In this document: positions 52,305 through 60,251 of the stretch, one piece after another
Layout: the number at the start of each line of letters is the position of its first letter
Position numbering within the stretch: position 1 is the stretch's first letter
Assembly (NCBI GenBank): GCA_020634035.1
Contig: JACKCM010000001.1
Coordinates: 248,001 to 312,000 of the forward strand
Direction: 5' to 3'
Source of the DNA: Candidatus Obscuribacterales bacterium
GTDB taxonomy: Bacteria > Cyanobacteriota > Vampirovibrionia > Obscuribacterales > Obscuribacteraceae
DNA length: 64,000 bases
The notes under the pieces: generated by a model
What the model was told of the DNA's origin: nothing
The model's input: only the letters and a program-made list of their open reading frames with translations
The model's database searches: none
Program-made: the position numbers and the translations under genes

Positions 52305-53738
52305 ATGAGCACACGTATCTATGTGAACGTGATGGCTCCGCTCGTGGTTGGTGACCCACACAACATCGACAGCGAGTCTTCACGCAAAGATTGGTCCAAG
52401 TTTAACGACCACCTGAAGGAAATGGCTCGAATCGGGGTCGACGCAGTCTCTACCGACGTATGGTGGGGGCTCATCGAACCCGCCGAAGGCGCCTTCGAGT
52501 GGGCTTACTACGACAAGCTCAGCCGGGCAATCCTGGATGCAGGATTGAAGTGGGTTCCCATTCTGAGCTTCCACCGTTGCGGCGGCAACATCGGCGACAC
52601 TGCCAATGTTCCTGTACCCACCTGGGTCTGGGAGCGGGCTCGTGTTCTGTCCGGCGCTGCTTCCATCCGCGACGTCCGCTACGTCAGCGAACAGGGCAAC
52701 GAGAGCGATGAGTACATCAGCGGCTGGGCAACGAAGTTCGTCATGCCTCTCTACGAGAGCGTGATGGGCGAGTTCCAGCAGCACTTCGCTCCGCTTGCCG
52801 ACAACATCGCTGAGATCAACGTCAGCCTGGGTCCGGCTGGAGAACTGCGGTATCCCTCTTACAACAACCACGACGACGGTACGGACTACCCGAGTCGCGG
52901 TGCGCTCCAGTGCTACTCCAGCATGGCCGTGTCATCCTTCCGCCAGTGGGCGATGGATAAGTACGGCAACGCTGAGGGCATCGACGGCGCATGGGGGACC
53001 AATGTCGCTGGTGGACAGTCAGTCCGCCCGCCCTCCAACCTGCCGGAGTTCTTCCAGCGGTTCGACCATCACGACACCCAGTACGGTCGGGATTTCCACG
53101 ACTGGTACTCGGACTCCCTCTTCGACCACGGACGCTTGCTGATGAACGGAGCCCTGGCGATCTTCGCCTCCGATGACGCTGCCTTCAAGGGTATCGACAT
53201 CGGCATGAAGGTTCCGGGAATTCACTGGCGCACTGGCGAACGATTCGGAGACCGGGTCCACCTGGGTGATCGGCTGGCTGAGCTGGCTGCCGGGTTGATT
53301 CGTACCAGCGGCAAGGACTGGGCCGGCAACGTCAAGGGTCGAGGCTACCGGCCTCTGCTCAAGATGGTCGCCGAGTTCCAGAACAACCCGCACAGTCGTG
53401 TGGTGCTGCACTTCACCTGCCTGGAAATGGCGGATGGAGAAGGCGGCAAGAAGGCCAACTCGGTAGCCCGTTCGCTGGTTATCTGGGTTGGTCAGGAAGC
53501 GCAAAAGCAGGGAGTTCCCATCAAGGGCGAAAACGCCGTCTGGTGGACCCTGTCTGACCCCGCTTCCTGGGCGCGCATGCGCTCCCACCTGGCTGTCGAA
53601 GGTACGTCCGGTGCCTACGAAGGACTGACCATTCTTCGGATGGGCGATGTCGCCACCAACGCTGTCTCCAAAGCGGAGATGGAGCGTACCATCGAGTACG
53701 CCAGCGGCAAGGACGACGACGGAGAAGCCGTAGCGTAA
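52305..53738 (+). CDS. Beta-amylase (GH14)
   Basis: 477 residues, cytoplasmic (no signal peptide seen). The family landmarks are VDAVSTDVWWGLIEP, WVPILSFHRCGGNIGD, LGPAGELRYPSY with the first catalytic Glu at 180, and KGENAVWWT with the second at 409. GH14 enzymes release beta-maltose from the non-reducing ends of alpha-1,4-glucans. Beta-amylases are uncommon in bacteria and are usually secreted, so an intracellular copy beside malQ suggests storage-glucan breakdown: beta-amylase makes maltose and MalQ recycles it. AGAGG precedes the ATG. Strong GC3 bias. The S41 protease gene follows on the same strand, behind a terminator-like hairpin. Confidence 0.92.
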   Translation: MSTRIYVNVMAPLVVGDPHNIDSESSRKDWSKFNDHLKEMARIGVDAVSTDVWWGLIEPAEGAFEWAYYDKLSRAILDAGLKWVPILSFHRCGGNIGDTANVPVPTWVWERARVLSGAASIRDVRYVSEQGNESDEYISGWATKFVMPLYESVMGEFQQHFAPLADNIAEINVSLGPAGELRYPSYNNHDDGTDYPSRGALQCYSSMAVSSFRQWAMDKYGNAEGIDGAWGTNVAGGQSVRPPSNLPEFFQRFDHHDTQYGRDFHDWYSDSLFDHGRLLMNGALAIFASDDAAFKGIDIGMKVPGIHWRTGERFGDRVHLGDRLAELAAGLIRTSGKDWAGNVKGRGYRPLLKMVAEFQNNPHSRVVLHFTCLEMADGEGGKKANSVARSLVIWVGQEAQKQGVPIKGENAVWWTLSDPASWARMRSHLAVEGTSGAYEGLTILRMGDVATNAVSKAEMERTIEYASGKDDDGEAVA

Positions 53739-53860
53739 AGAGCACAGAGATTTCGAGAGATTTCACAAGGGACTGTGAAGGGTCTGGTTGTAAGATGCTG
53801 CAAGGACAGTAGATTATCGCCAGAGCGTTTTCACCGGCTCAGTGCTCTGCATTCACGAAA

Positions 53861-53895
53861 GGGGCGTCACCAATCGCGGTGGCGTCCCTTTTTTA
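53861..53895 (+). terminator. Terminator 27 nt before the S41 protease start
   Basis: GGGGCGTCACC pairs with GGTGGCGTCCC (G-U pairs), followed by six T. It ends the beta-amylase transcript or attenuates read-through into the protease gene. Confidence 0.85.
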
Positions 53896-53921
53896 CCTTT
53901 AACCAAAGAAAAACAAGAACC

Positions 53922-54914
53922 ATGAGTACGAGAAACAGCCGCGGACTGGCTATGACTCTCGTCATCCTGTCCGCCATTCTTGCTATTTTGATTTCAGTCC
54001 CCGTCGTCGATCATGTCTCCACCAATCCGGAGGAGCAGTATCGAGACAGCTGGACAAAAGTTCAGGAGAACTTCCTCTTCGAAGATCGACTGGACGACTG
54101 GGATAAGCACAAAGATCCACCCGGCAGCCTGAAGACCATGGACGACGCCCACAAAGCAATCGATACCATGCTCAAAGGTCTGAACGACAAGTACACCAGG
54201 TATTACACCGTACCCGAGAACGTAACGCGCAAACAGCGTGCGGTCAAGGTCAACGTGGTCTCCTGGAAGATGCTGCCCGACAATGTCGGCTACATCAAGA
54301 TAACCACTTTCAGCTCCGAGAACACCGCCTCCGAGGTCGAAAAGGCACTGGAAGCGCTGAACAAAGCCGGCGCCGAAGGCTATGTCATCGACCTTCGCAA
54401 CAACGGAGGCGGACTGGTCAACCAGGCGTTTTCCACCTTTGCGCTATTCAACGACAAGGGTGAATACGAGTCCCATCACGGTCGCAAAGACGGCAAGACT
54501 TTCACCGACCGCTCCGTGCTTACCGAGACCGCCATGGTCGAATACACGGACGGAAGCATCAGTGAGAGCCGCAGCCGACCCGCGAACCTGTCGGGAGACA
54601 AACCGGTAACCATTCTGGTGAACGGAAACACGGCCAGCGCTTCGGAAGCATTTGCCGGAGCAATGCGCTACCACCGCAATGCCATCCTCGTCGGAAGCCA
54701 AACTTTCGGCAAAGGAATCATGCAGCGCACCTACGGTCTCGATGGCGGCACCGCTATCAAGATCACGGTCGCTTACATCTTCCAACCGGATGGCAACTGT
54801 ATCCACGGTGTCGGAATGACGCCTGATCAAGAGATTGCACGGTCGAAGAAGACCGACAATCAAATGAGCAGAGCGGTCGACATCATCGTCGACAAAATCA
54901 ATTCCGGTCACTAA
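53922..54914 (+). CDS. S41-family C-terminal processing protease without a PDZ domain
   Basis: 330 residues from the ATG at 53922. An N-terminal signal anchor (LAMTLVILSAILAILISVPVV) places the enzyme outside the cytoplasm. A helical segment with DKYTRYYTVPEN follows, then the S41 core: GYIKITTFSS, YVIDLRNNGGGLV, NGNTASASEAFAGA with the catalytic Ser, and TFGKGIMQ with the catalytic Lys. The PDZ domain of about 90 residues that CtpA-type enzymes insert between the helical part and the core is missing. The enzyme would cleave proteins near the C-terminus, and substrate choice without the PDZ domain is unclear. Confidence 0.85.
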   Translation: MSTRNSRGLAMTLVILSAILAILISVPVVDHVSTNPEEQYRDSWTKVQENFLFEDRLDDWDKHKDPPGSLKTMDDAHKAIDTMLKGLNDKYTRYYTVPENVTRKQRAVKVNVVSWKMLPDNVGYIKITTFSSENTASEVEKALEALNKAGAEGYVIDLRNNGGGLVNQAFSTFALFNDKGEYESHHGRKDGKTFTDRSVLTETAMVEYTDGSISESRSRPANLSGDKPVTILVNGNTASASEAFAGAMRYHRNAILVGSQTFGKGIMQRTYGLDGGTAIKITVAYIFQPDGNCIHGVGMTPDQEIARSKKTDNQMSRAVDIIVDKINSGH

Positions 54915-54974
54915 AAGAGAGGTCCGAATGGAGCTAAGTATTCCTGCCGGGGAAGATGACATCCCGATAAAACT

Positions 54975-55031
54975 TGAAAGCAGCTGATTATTCCTGAGGT
55001 TAGCAACCCGGGAAGAAATCAACTGCTTTCA
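54975..55031 (+). terminator. Terminator hairpin after the S41 gene
   Basis: TGAAAGCAG (54975-54983) pairs with CTGCTTTCA (55023-55031), with further pairing inside, followed by TTTTA. Element copy 12 starts 14 nt later. Confidence 0.72.
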
Positions 55032-55044
55032 TTTTAGACCTATT

Positions 55045-55063
55045 CTATTATCTGCTATAGTTT
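55045..55063 (+). repeat. ACTAT/TATAGT intergenic element, copy 12
   Basis: CTATTATCTGCTATAGTTT, preceded by the tract acctatt and followed by ATTTC. It marks the end of the beta-amylase/S41 unit. Confidence 0.7.
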
Positions 55064-55182
55064 ATTTCTCAGAAGAAAAGAGCCCACAGATATCAACAGG
55101 CGATTTCATTTTTTAAAAGCTCCGGTCCAGTATGATTCCAAAAATCATTCCCGAAAACAGTTATCAAAAGGTGGGTTAGATC

Positions 55183-56589
55183 GTGGTAAATGCCGTAGAA
55201 AAACTTGCTGTACTCTCCCCTTTCAATCAGTCCGTTATCGAAGAGCTGAACTATAACGGCGCTTCAGACGTAGAGAAGGCTCTGGATAAAGCTCACAAAG
55301 CTTTTCTCAATCGGGACCACTGGCTTCCCCCATACAAAAGAATAGAGATTCTCGAAAAACTGGCCACTCTCGTAGAAAAAAATCGTGAGCGCCTGATTGA
55401 AATCGCCGTCAAAGAGGGCGGCAAGCCTTACGTAGATACGGATATCGAAGTAGCTCGGGCGATTCAAGGAGTCAAACTAGGCATCACAGCCATTCATCAA
55501 CTACATGGAGAGGAAGTGCCCATGGGGCTCACCGCTCCATCCGTCAACCGAATGGGCTTTACTTTCTATGAACCAATAGGAGTCGTAGTCTCCCTGAGTG
55601 CATTCAATCATCCGGTCAATCTCATAGTCCACCAGACCATTCCAGCCATCGCCGCCGGCTGCCCTGTGATAGTCAAACCGGCCCCAGACACCCCCCTTTC
55701 TTGTATTGAAATGGTCAAACTGATTCATGAAGCGGGACTACCAGAAGAATGGTGCCAGGTCTTGATCACGGATAATGTCAACGCTGAAAAACTGGCTACC
55801 GACGCGCGTGTAGGTTATCTCTCTTTCATCGGGTCAGCCAAGGTAGGCTGGTACCTGCGCTCCAAGCTTGCCAGAGGCGCCCGCTGTGCCCTGGAGCACG
55901 GCGGAGTCGCACCGGTGATTCTAGACCGACTAGAAGACTTCGGTTCCATAGCCACACCACTGGCTAAAGGGGCTTTCTATCATGCCGGTCAGGTCTGTGT
56001 TTCGGTCCAGAGAGTCTATGTGCCCGAAGACCAGGCAGAGACTCTTGCAGAAGCTCTCAAAAAAGAAGCGGTCAAAATGAGCGTAGGTGATCCCATGGAC
56101 AGGGGAACGGCTGTCGGTCCTCTGATTCGACCAGGAGAGGTCGCCAGGGTATCCGAATGGGTAAACGAAGCGGTAGCCCAGGGTGCGACTCTTGTATGTG
56201 GAGGATCTAAGAAAGGCGACTACTGCTTCGAGCCGACAATCCTTCTCAACCCATCCTTAGAATCGAAAATCTCGCGTGAAGAAATTTTTGGTCCGGTGGT
56301 GGCAATCTATGGCTACAAAGAACTGGATGATGCGATTACTTCGGCAAACAGTCTGGAGTTTGCTTTTCAGGCTTCTATCTTCACCCAGAACCTGGACAAT
56401 GCCCTCTATGCAGTCCAGAGGATTAATGCCAGCGCCGTTATGGTCAATGACCACACCGCTTTCCGGGTCGACTGGATGCCTTTTGGCGGCAGAGACTCTT
56501 CAGGTCTGGGGATGGGTGGAATTTCCCATTCGGCCAAGGAGATGAGCAGGGTTAAATTGATGGTTTTGAAAAGCCCCAGGCTGGCTTGA
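55183..56589 (+). CDS. Aldehyde dehydrogenase family protein
   Basis: 468 residues with the full ALDH plan: YEPIGVVVSLSAFNHPVN (cofactor entry), PVIVKPAPDTPLSC, FIGSAKVGWYLRSKL (Gly-rich), LEHGGVAPVIL with the catalytic Glu region, GQVCVSVQRV with the nucleophilic Cys, EEIFGPVVAIYGY, and FGGRDSSGLGMGG. It oxidises aldehydes to acids with NAD(P)+; the closest general resemblance is to succinate-semialdehyde/glyceraldehyde-phosphate-type ALDHs, but the substrate is undetermined. It starts with GTG at 55183, with AAGGTGGG upstream. Mixed codon use, unlike the adjacent protease. Confidence 0.9.
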   Translation: MVNAVEKLAVLSPFNQSVIEELNYNGASDVEKALDKAHKAFLNRDHWLPPYKRIEILEKLATLVEKNRERLIEIAVKEGGKPYVDTDIEVARAIQGVKLGITAIHQLHGEEVPMGLTAPSVNRMGFTFYEPIGVVVSLSAFNHPVNLIVHQTIPAIAAGCPVIVKPAPDTPLSCIEMVKLIHEAGLPEEWCQVLITDNVNAEKLATDARVGYLSFIGSAKVGWYLRSKLARGARCALEHGGVAPVILDRLEDFGSIATPLAKGAFYHAGQVCVSVQRVYVPEDQAETLAEALKKEAVKMSVGDPMDRGTAVGPLIRPGEVARVSEWVNEAVAQGATLVCGGSKKGDYCFEPTILLNPSLESKISREEIFGPVVAIYGYKELDDAITSANSLEFAFQASIFTQNLDNALYAVQRINASAVMVNDHTAFRVDWMPFGGRDSSGLGMGGISHSAKEMSRVKLMVLKSPRLA

Positions 56590-56614
56590 TTAAACACCCT
56601 TTTTCGTCAAGATT

Positions 56615-56703
56615 GCAGAGCTTTGCTCTCTGTGAAACAGAACGTCTAAAGTTCTGCCTTATGGCATAAACCCTGGATTCGTCAAGGGTTGATATTGTTT
56701 CAC
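56615..56703 (+). ncRNA. Candidate structured RNA (three-way junction)
   Basis: AGAGC/GCTCT forms a small hairpin at 56617-56629. After it an outer stem GTGAAA (56632-56637) and TTTCAC (56698-56703) encloses two hairpins: CAGAAC/GTTCTG (56638-56656, loop GTCTAAA) and AACCCT/AGGGTT (56669-56690, loop of ten). CCTTATGGCATA links them. I cannot match it to a known riboswitch class. It could be an orphan cis-regulator of the 56974 gene or the end of the ALDH transcript. Confidence 0.35.
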
Positions 56704-56909
56704 GTCGGCACCGCCGGTAGAATCAACTTATCCATTCAGATTTTTTCTCAGGAGCCAAAAGAGCCTACCAGGAAAGTAAAACATCCACTCAGACTGCCCC
56801 AAAATCGCCAATATGGCGAAAGGCCAGGGCCGACCCGAGCATGAAAGCTGAAAAGAATCGAGGCAGAGGCAGAACTCTGCTGCGAAACCATTGATAAATA
56901 CACAACTTT

Positions 56910-56945
56910 GAAAAGACCGGCGCGAGCCGGTCTTTTCTCTTTTTT
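56910..56945 (+). terminator. Terminator 29 nt before the beta-solenoid gene
   Basis: GAAAAGACCGGC pairs perfectly with GCCGGTCTTTTC around GCGA, followed by TCTTTTTTT. The next ATG is at 56974. Confidence 0.88.
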
Positions 56946-56973
56946 ACCCTCATTTTTTAAAAGGAATATTTAA

Positions 56974-57531
56974 ATGATCGATATATCCAACGTAGACTTC
57001 ACCTATGCAAACCGCAACCAGAGAGTGTTTACCGAACCCGGGGAGAGCATCATCGCTATGGATGGCTCTATTGTAATCGCGGGCGATCAATCCCTGGTGA
57101 TAGCCGACCGCTGTTCTTTCGTGATTGCCATGAAAGGCAGTCATGTTCTAGCTCTGCCCGGCTCAGTCGTGCTCTACGAGGAAGGCTCAGAGGTGGAGGC
57201 CTACAAGATGGCCTTTGTAAGGAAGCAGAAGTTGAACTCTTTTGATCCTTTCAATACGCCCTTCGCTTTCGCCAGAGAGAAAGAGGAGAAGTTTGGAGAC
57301 AACCTCTTCATCGTTGTGCATCCCGGCGTATCTCTGAAAGCCGGGCACAACTGTGTCGTAGTAGCCCTTTCTGCGGCGAATCTGGAAGTCGGCAACTATT
57401 GCACGGTTCTTGCCTCCAACCACTGCAAGGTCAAAACCGGCATCGATTGTAAGGTTTCAAGCGACTCCACCTGCACAGTCGAACGAGCGAAGCTGACTCC
57501 TTTCCCCAGCATCAATAAACGCTCTGCATAA
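56974..57531 (+). CDS. Beta-solenoid-like repeat protein
   Basis: 185 residues. Residues 20-70 and 108-172 consist of short repeats of roughly ten residues with alternating hydrophobic residues: SIIAMDGSIVIAGDQSLVIA, SHVLALPGSVVLYEEGSEVE, and later VVHPGVSLKAGHNC, VVVALSAANLEVG, CTVLASNHCKVKTG, CKVSSDSTCTVE. This pattern fits a small right-handed beta-helix or polymer-forming, bactofilin-like fold. Several Cys recur in the second block at repeat-like spacing. No family firmly recognised. The ATG at 56974 has AAAAGGA upstream. Confidence 0.6.
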   Translation: MIDISNVDFTYANRNQRVFTEPGESIIAMDGSIVIAGDQSLVIADRCSFVIAMKGSHVLALPGSVVLYEEGSEVEAYKMAFVRKQKLNSFDPFNTPFAFAREKEEKFGDNLFIVVHPGVSLKAGHNCVVVALSAANLEVGNYCTVLASNHCKVKTGIDCKVSSDSTCTVERAKLTPFPSINKRSA

Positions 57532-57598
57532 AGAGGTCCACAAACTGCGATTCAGCCCTTCGCCTACGAGACCCGCACCGCCAGCGACACCACCGCAA

Positions 57599-57622
57599 AA
57601 CAGGAAGCCTTTGCTTCCTGTT
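57599..57622 (+). terminator. Hairpin after the beta-solenoid gene
   Basis: AACAGGAAGC pairs with GCTTCCTGTT around CTTT. Element copy 13 follows 16 nt later. Confidence 0.75.
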
Positions 57623-57638
57623 ACCTGATACAGCTTTT

Positions 57639-57653
57639 ACTATTAGGCATAGT
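57639..57653 (+). repeat. ACTAT/TATAGT intergenic element, copy 13
   Basis: ACTATTAGGCATAGT, a five-base dyad preceded by four T and followed by TGATTTTT. Confidence 0.7.
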
Positions 57654-57810
57654 TGATTTTTGCAGACGATTCCCGGCTATGAAAGGCAACCGAGAACGTA
57701 ATATACTGTTTAATTCCAGGTCCGGCCGGGCTGAATAAATGAGTCCCTCCGGCATTCGATTGCCGGTCCGGAGCCTTCCATCCATCGAAAACCCTTACTA
57801 GAATCAGCAG

Positions 57811-59220
57811 ATGACAGATCAAGAAGCCCCCAGAGAGACTGATAAAAATTCCAGCGAGAAGCCCCTGATCGTCCCGAAAGACCTGAGATACAACTGCTCG
57901 GGATGCGGTAAATGCTGCGGAGGCTGGTCTATCGGTATGACCGAAGCCGACTGGCAGAAAGTCAAAGACGTCGATTGGAACAGCCTCCATCCAGACTTAG
58001 AAGGACTCGATCTTTTCGTACATCGAGAAGAAGCCTACAAAGAAGGCAACAGCCCCTATCCCCACTTCACCAACCCCAAACCGAACGGTCGCTGCCCCTT
58101 CGTGGTAGACGACCTCTGTTTCATTCACAGTAAACTGGGCGCAGAAGCCAAACCGGGAACTTGCCAGATTTTTCCTTATTCTTTTATCGAAACACCCACC
58201 GCAATTTACGCAGGCGTAGCCTACAGCAGTTGGGCAGCCACCATGAACCAGGGAGATCTGCTCTCAGATCAAATCGGGATGCTCGAAGAACACTGGCAGA
58301 GAACCATCAATCACCTGAAAGAAAAATCTAAGAATATCGATCTGCCCTCGCCAGGACAGAAAGGCGAAAGTTCTAATCCATTCGACATTGTTACCCTCAC
58401 CGGCGATACCACCGTACCATGGAAAGAATATCTGTATCTCGACGAAAAGCTGCAAGAACACTTCCGATCCGCTATGAATGAGAAGCGTTATTTTCTTCAG
58501 ACAGTTCTTGAAGGCGAAGAGATTGTGCTCGAAGCGGTAAGACTGGCTAAAGCCGGCCAGTCTTTAGAAGCGATAACCGATTACCAGCCCAAAGTCGATC
58601 TCAATACAAACGCACCGGAATCCGGCATCAACGACTCGATTATCGCCATGGTCTATTACCTGCAGCTCTCTTTCCCGGCGATTCGACAGCACTATCCCAG
58701 TCTCTGGTTCCCTGCCACCAAGAGCTTCGACGCCAAACATTTCGGCACCGTTGTTAAACGATTCAACTACCTGTTTCGCAGCGGCGTATCCGCCATACTC
58801 TTCAAGAAACCGGACCTGCCCGGAGTGGGAACCCACGATCTGAAGAAAGCGCTGCATCACAAAATAGCCATGTTCACGCCAGAAATGAGCCAGCTATTCA
58901 ATCGATGGATCTATATGAAAATCTTCGCCAAGACTTATTTCGGCCCAGTGGCAGCCAATTATTCGGTTCTGTGCGGCTACAACAGCCTGGTGGCAAAGTT
59001 TCTCTGTGCTGTTCTCTACACTAAATCTCTGGCGATATCCCGCGGTAAGAACGCTATCGAATTAGATGATCTCCACGAAGCTTTTGTGCGCCTCGAGAGA
59101 GCTTTCTTTACCGTGGATCAACTACTTCCCCAGGTAGGCGCTGCCCTATCTTTTGCTTATTCAATTCCCAAGCTCTGTCGCCCCATGGTTCTGTCGTTGC
59201 ACAACAGCCTGGAAGAATGA
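57811..59220 (+). CDS. YkgJ-family cysteine cluster protein
   Basis: 469 residues. The N-terminal 135 residues contain the YkgJ metal cluster motif: YNCSGCGKCCGGW (Cys x2 Cys x2 CysCys), then NGRCPFVVDDLCFIHS and KPGTCQIFPYSF. These bind zinc or an Fe-S cluster. The remaining 330 residues are helical with no recognised domain. The start ATG at 57811 lacks a strong ribosome-binding site. Function unknown beyond the metal-binding domain. Mixed codon use. It is followed after 141 nt by a coiled-coil protein gene. Confidence 0.8.
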   Translation: MTDQEAPRETDKNSSEKPLIVPKDLRYNCSGCGKCCGGWSIGMTEADWQKVKDVDWNSLHPDLEGLDLFVHREEAYKEGNSPYPHFTNPKPNGRCPFVVDDLCFIHSKLGAEAKPGTCQIFPYSFIETPTAIYAGVAYSSWAATMNQGDLLSDQIGMLEEHWQRTINHLKEKSKNIDLPSPGQKGESSNPFDIVTLTGDTTVPWKEYLYLDEKLQEHFRSAMNEKRYFLQTVLEGEEIVLEAVRLAKAGQSLEAITDYQPKVDLNTNAPESGINDSIIAMVYYLQLSFPAIRQHYPSLWFPATKSFDAKHFGTVVKRFNYLFRSGVSAILFKKPDLPGVGTHDLKKALHHKIAMFTPEMSQLFNRWIYMKIFAKTYFGPVAANYSVLCGYNSLVAKFLCAVLYTKSLAISRGKNAIELDDLHEAFVRLERAFFTVDQLLPQVGAALSFAYSIPKLCRPMVLSLHNSLEE

Positions 59221-59361
59221 AGCAAAGCTAGCTGAGTTTTTTATTAAGCGTCGATCGCATATCGAGCGCACATTCAGGCTGCAAAGATTGCATATGTCGT
59301 CTTTGCAGAAGCCTCTGAAAACAGTCATAATCTATTTCACCATATACGTAATGAGATAGTA

Positions 59362-60063
59362 ATGGGTCAGAGAAAACACAAGTCGATTCACGACAACATC
59401 TCACTGGAAGGGCTTGAAGCAGTCTTCGAGCTTCAATCCACCGATCAAAACCAGAGTTCAAATTCAGATTCGAATCTGGTGCCGAATTCTGATTTGCAAT
59501 CGACAGAAAAGAACATCTTCGATGAGATATCCGGTAGTCTCAAACTGAAAGCCAATAAAAAGGCGATCAGCTCTTTTCTAGATGGTCTGGGCAGCAAGCT
59601 TACAGCAAATGACTGTACTGTTTTCAGCCATGAAACCACAAGAGAGTCAAAAGAAAAAAAGAAGAAGAAAAAGACTGCGCTTAAAGAAATCGTTCATCTT
59701 GTCGTTGTGCAGGCAGAAGCTGACGAGCAAATCGTCTATCTGGAGAACAGAGAAAAGACGAACATAGAGAAAACAGATTACATTGAACGTTCAGAATCAA
59801 TCGTCGAAGTGATACCAGAGAACTTCGACAATAGAAATATCGCTTCCCTGGAAGACGAATTACACGCCGCCTGCTGCAAAATAGATATCATGAAAAACAA
59901 AGAGCTGAGCCTGAGAAACCGGCTGGCCGATATGGAAGCCGAACTGGCGAAGAAGGATGAGGAGCTGACCTGGGTGAAATCACAACAAGATATGCTCTCC
60001 TGTCGTGTGCATCACCTCGAAAGCTCCTGGTGGTCTCGCTTGAAAAACTTCTGGCGTAGCTAA
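59362..60063 (+). CDS. Hypothetical coiled-coil protein
   Basis: 233 residues. The N-terminus is Ser/Asn/Gln-rich. The middle has a polybasic run (KEKKKKKK). The C-terminal third is a heptad-patterned coiled coil (DELHAACCKIDIMKNKELSL ... RLADMEAELAKKDEELTWV), ending in an aromatic, basic tip (HHLESSWWSRLKNFWRS) that may touch membrane. The CCK pair sits inside the coiled coil. No family recognised. AT-leaning codons. A good terminator follows. Confidence 0.6.
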   Translation: MGQRKHKSIHDNISLEGLEAVFELQSTDQNQSSNSDSNLVPNSDLQSTEKNIFDEISGSLKLKANKKAISSFLDGLGSKLTANDCTVFSHETTRESKEKKKKKKTALKEIVHLVVVQAEADEQIVYLENREKTNIEKTDYIERSESIVEVIPENFDNRNIASLEDELHAACCKIDIMKNKELSLRNRLADMEAELAKKDEELTWVKSQQDMLSCRVHHLESSWWSRLKNFWRS

Positions 60064-60064
60064 T

Positions 60065-60090
60065 CTGTTTGATCAGGTTCGATCAAACAG
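60065..60090 (+). terminator. Hairpin after the coiled-coil gene
   Basis: CTGTTTGATC pairs perfectly with GATCAAACAG around AGGTTC. A T-rich segment (tctaattatttt) follows before element copy 14. Confidence 0.82.
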
Positions 60091-60109
60091 ATAATGTTCT
60101 AATTATTTT

Positions 60110-60129
60110 CTACTGCTCCTTATAGTTAT
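60110..60129 (+). repeat. ACTAT/TATAGT intergenic element, copy 14
   Basis: CTACTGCTCCTTATAGTTAT, preceded by four T, between convergent genes. It matches copy 15 in 19 of 20 positions. Confidence 0.72.
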
Positions 60130-60144
60130 TACCGAGAAAAAGAA

Positions 60145-60171
60145 GGAAGACCGCGACGAGCAGGGTCTTCC
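60145..60171 (-). terminator. Terminator hairpin for the minus-strand gene
   Basis: GGAAGACC pairs with GGTCTTCC. On the minus strand it is followed by TTCTTTTTC toward element copy 14. Confidence 0.78.
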
Positions 60172-60207
60172 GAAAACAGAAGCAACGTAAAATGCCGGGC
60201 ACTAGAC

Positions 60208-60235
60208 GTTGAACGTTGAACATTGAACGTTCGAC
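60208..60235. repeat. Tandem 7-bp repeats
   Basis: Four 7-mers in a row: GTTGAAC, GTTGAAC, ATTGAAC and the degenerate GTTCGAC. They lie just downstream of the minus-strand gene end (60252). Inside the array are AACGTT palindromes. Confidence 0.7.
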
Positions 60236-60251
60236 TAAGAACGCTTCAAGA

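Larger units (their letters stand above)
56590..56973. other. Structured spacer downstream of the ALDH gene
   Basis: 384 bases with no ORF. It holds a possible three-way-junction RNA (56615-56703), listed separately, and a strong terminator directly before the next gene. Element copies are absent. Confidence 0.5.
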
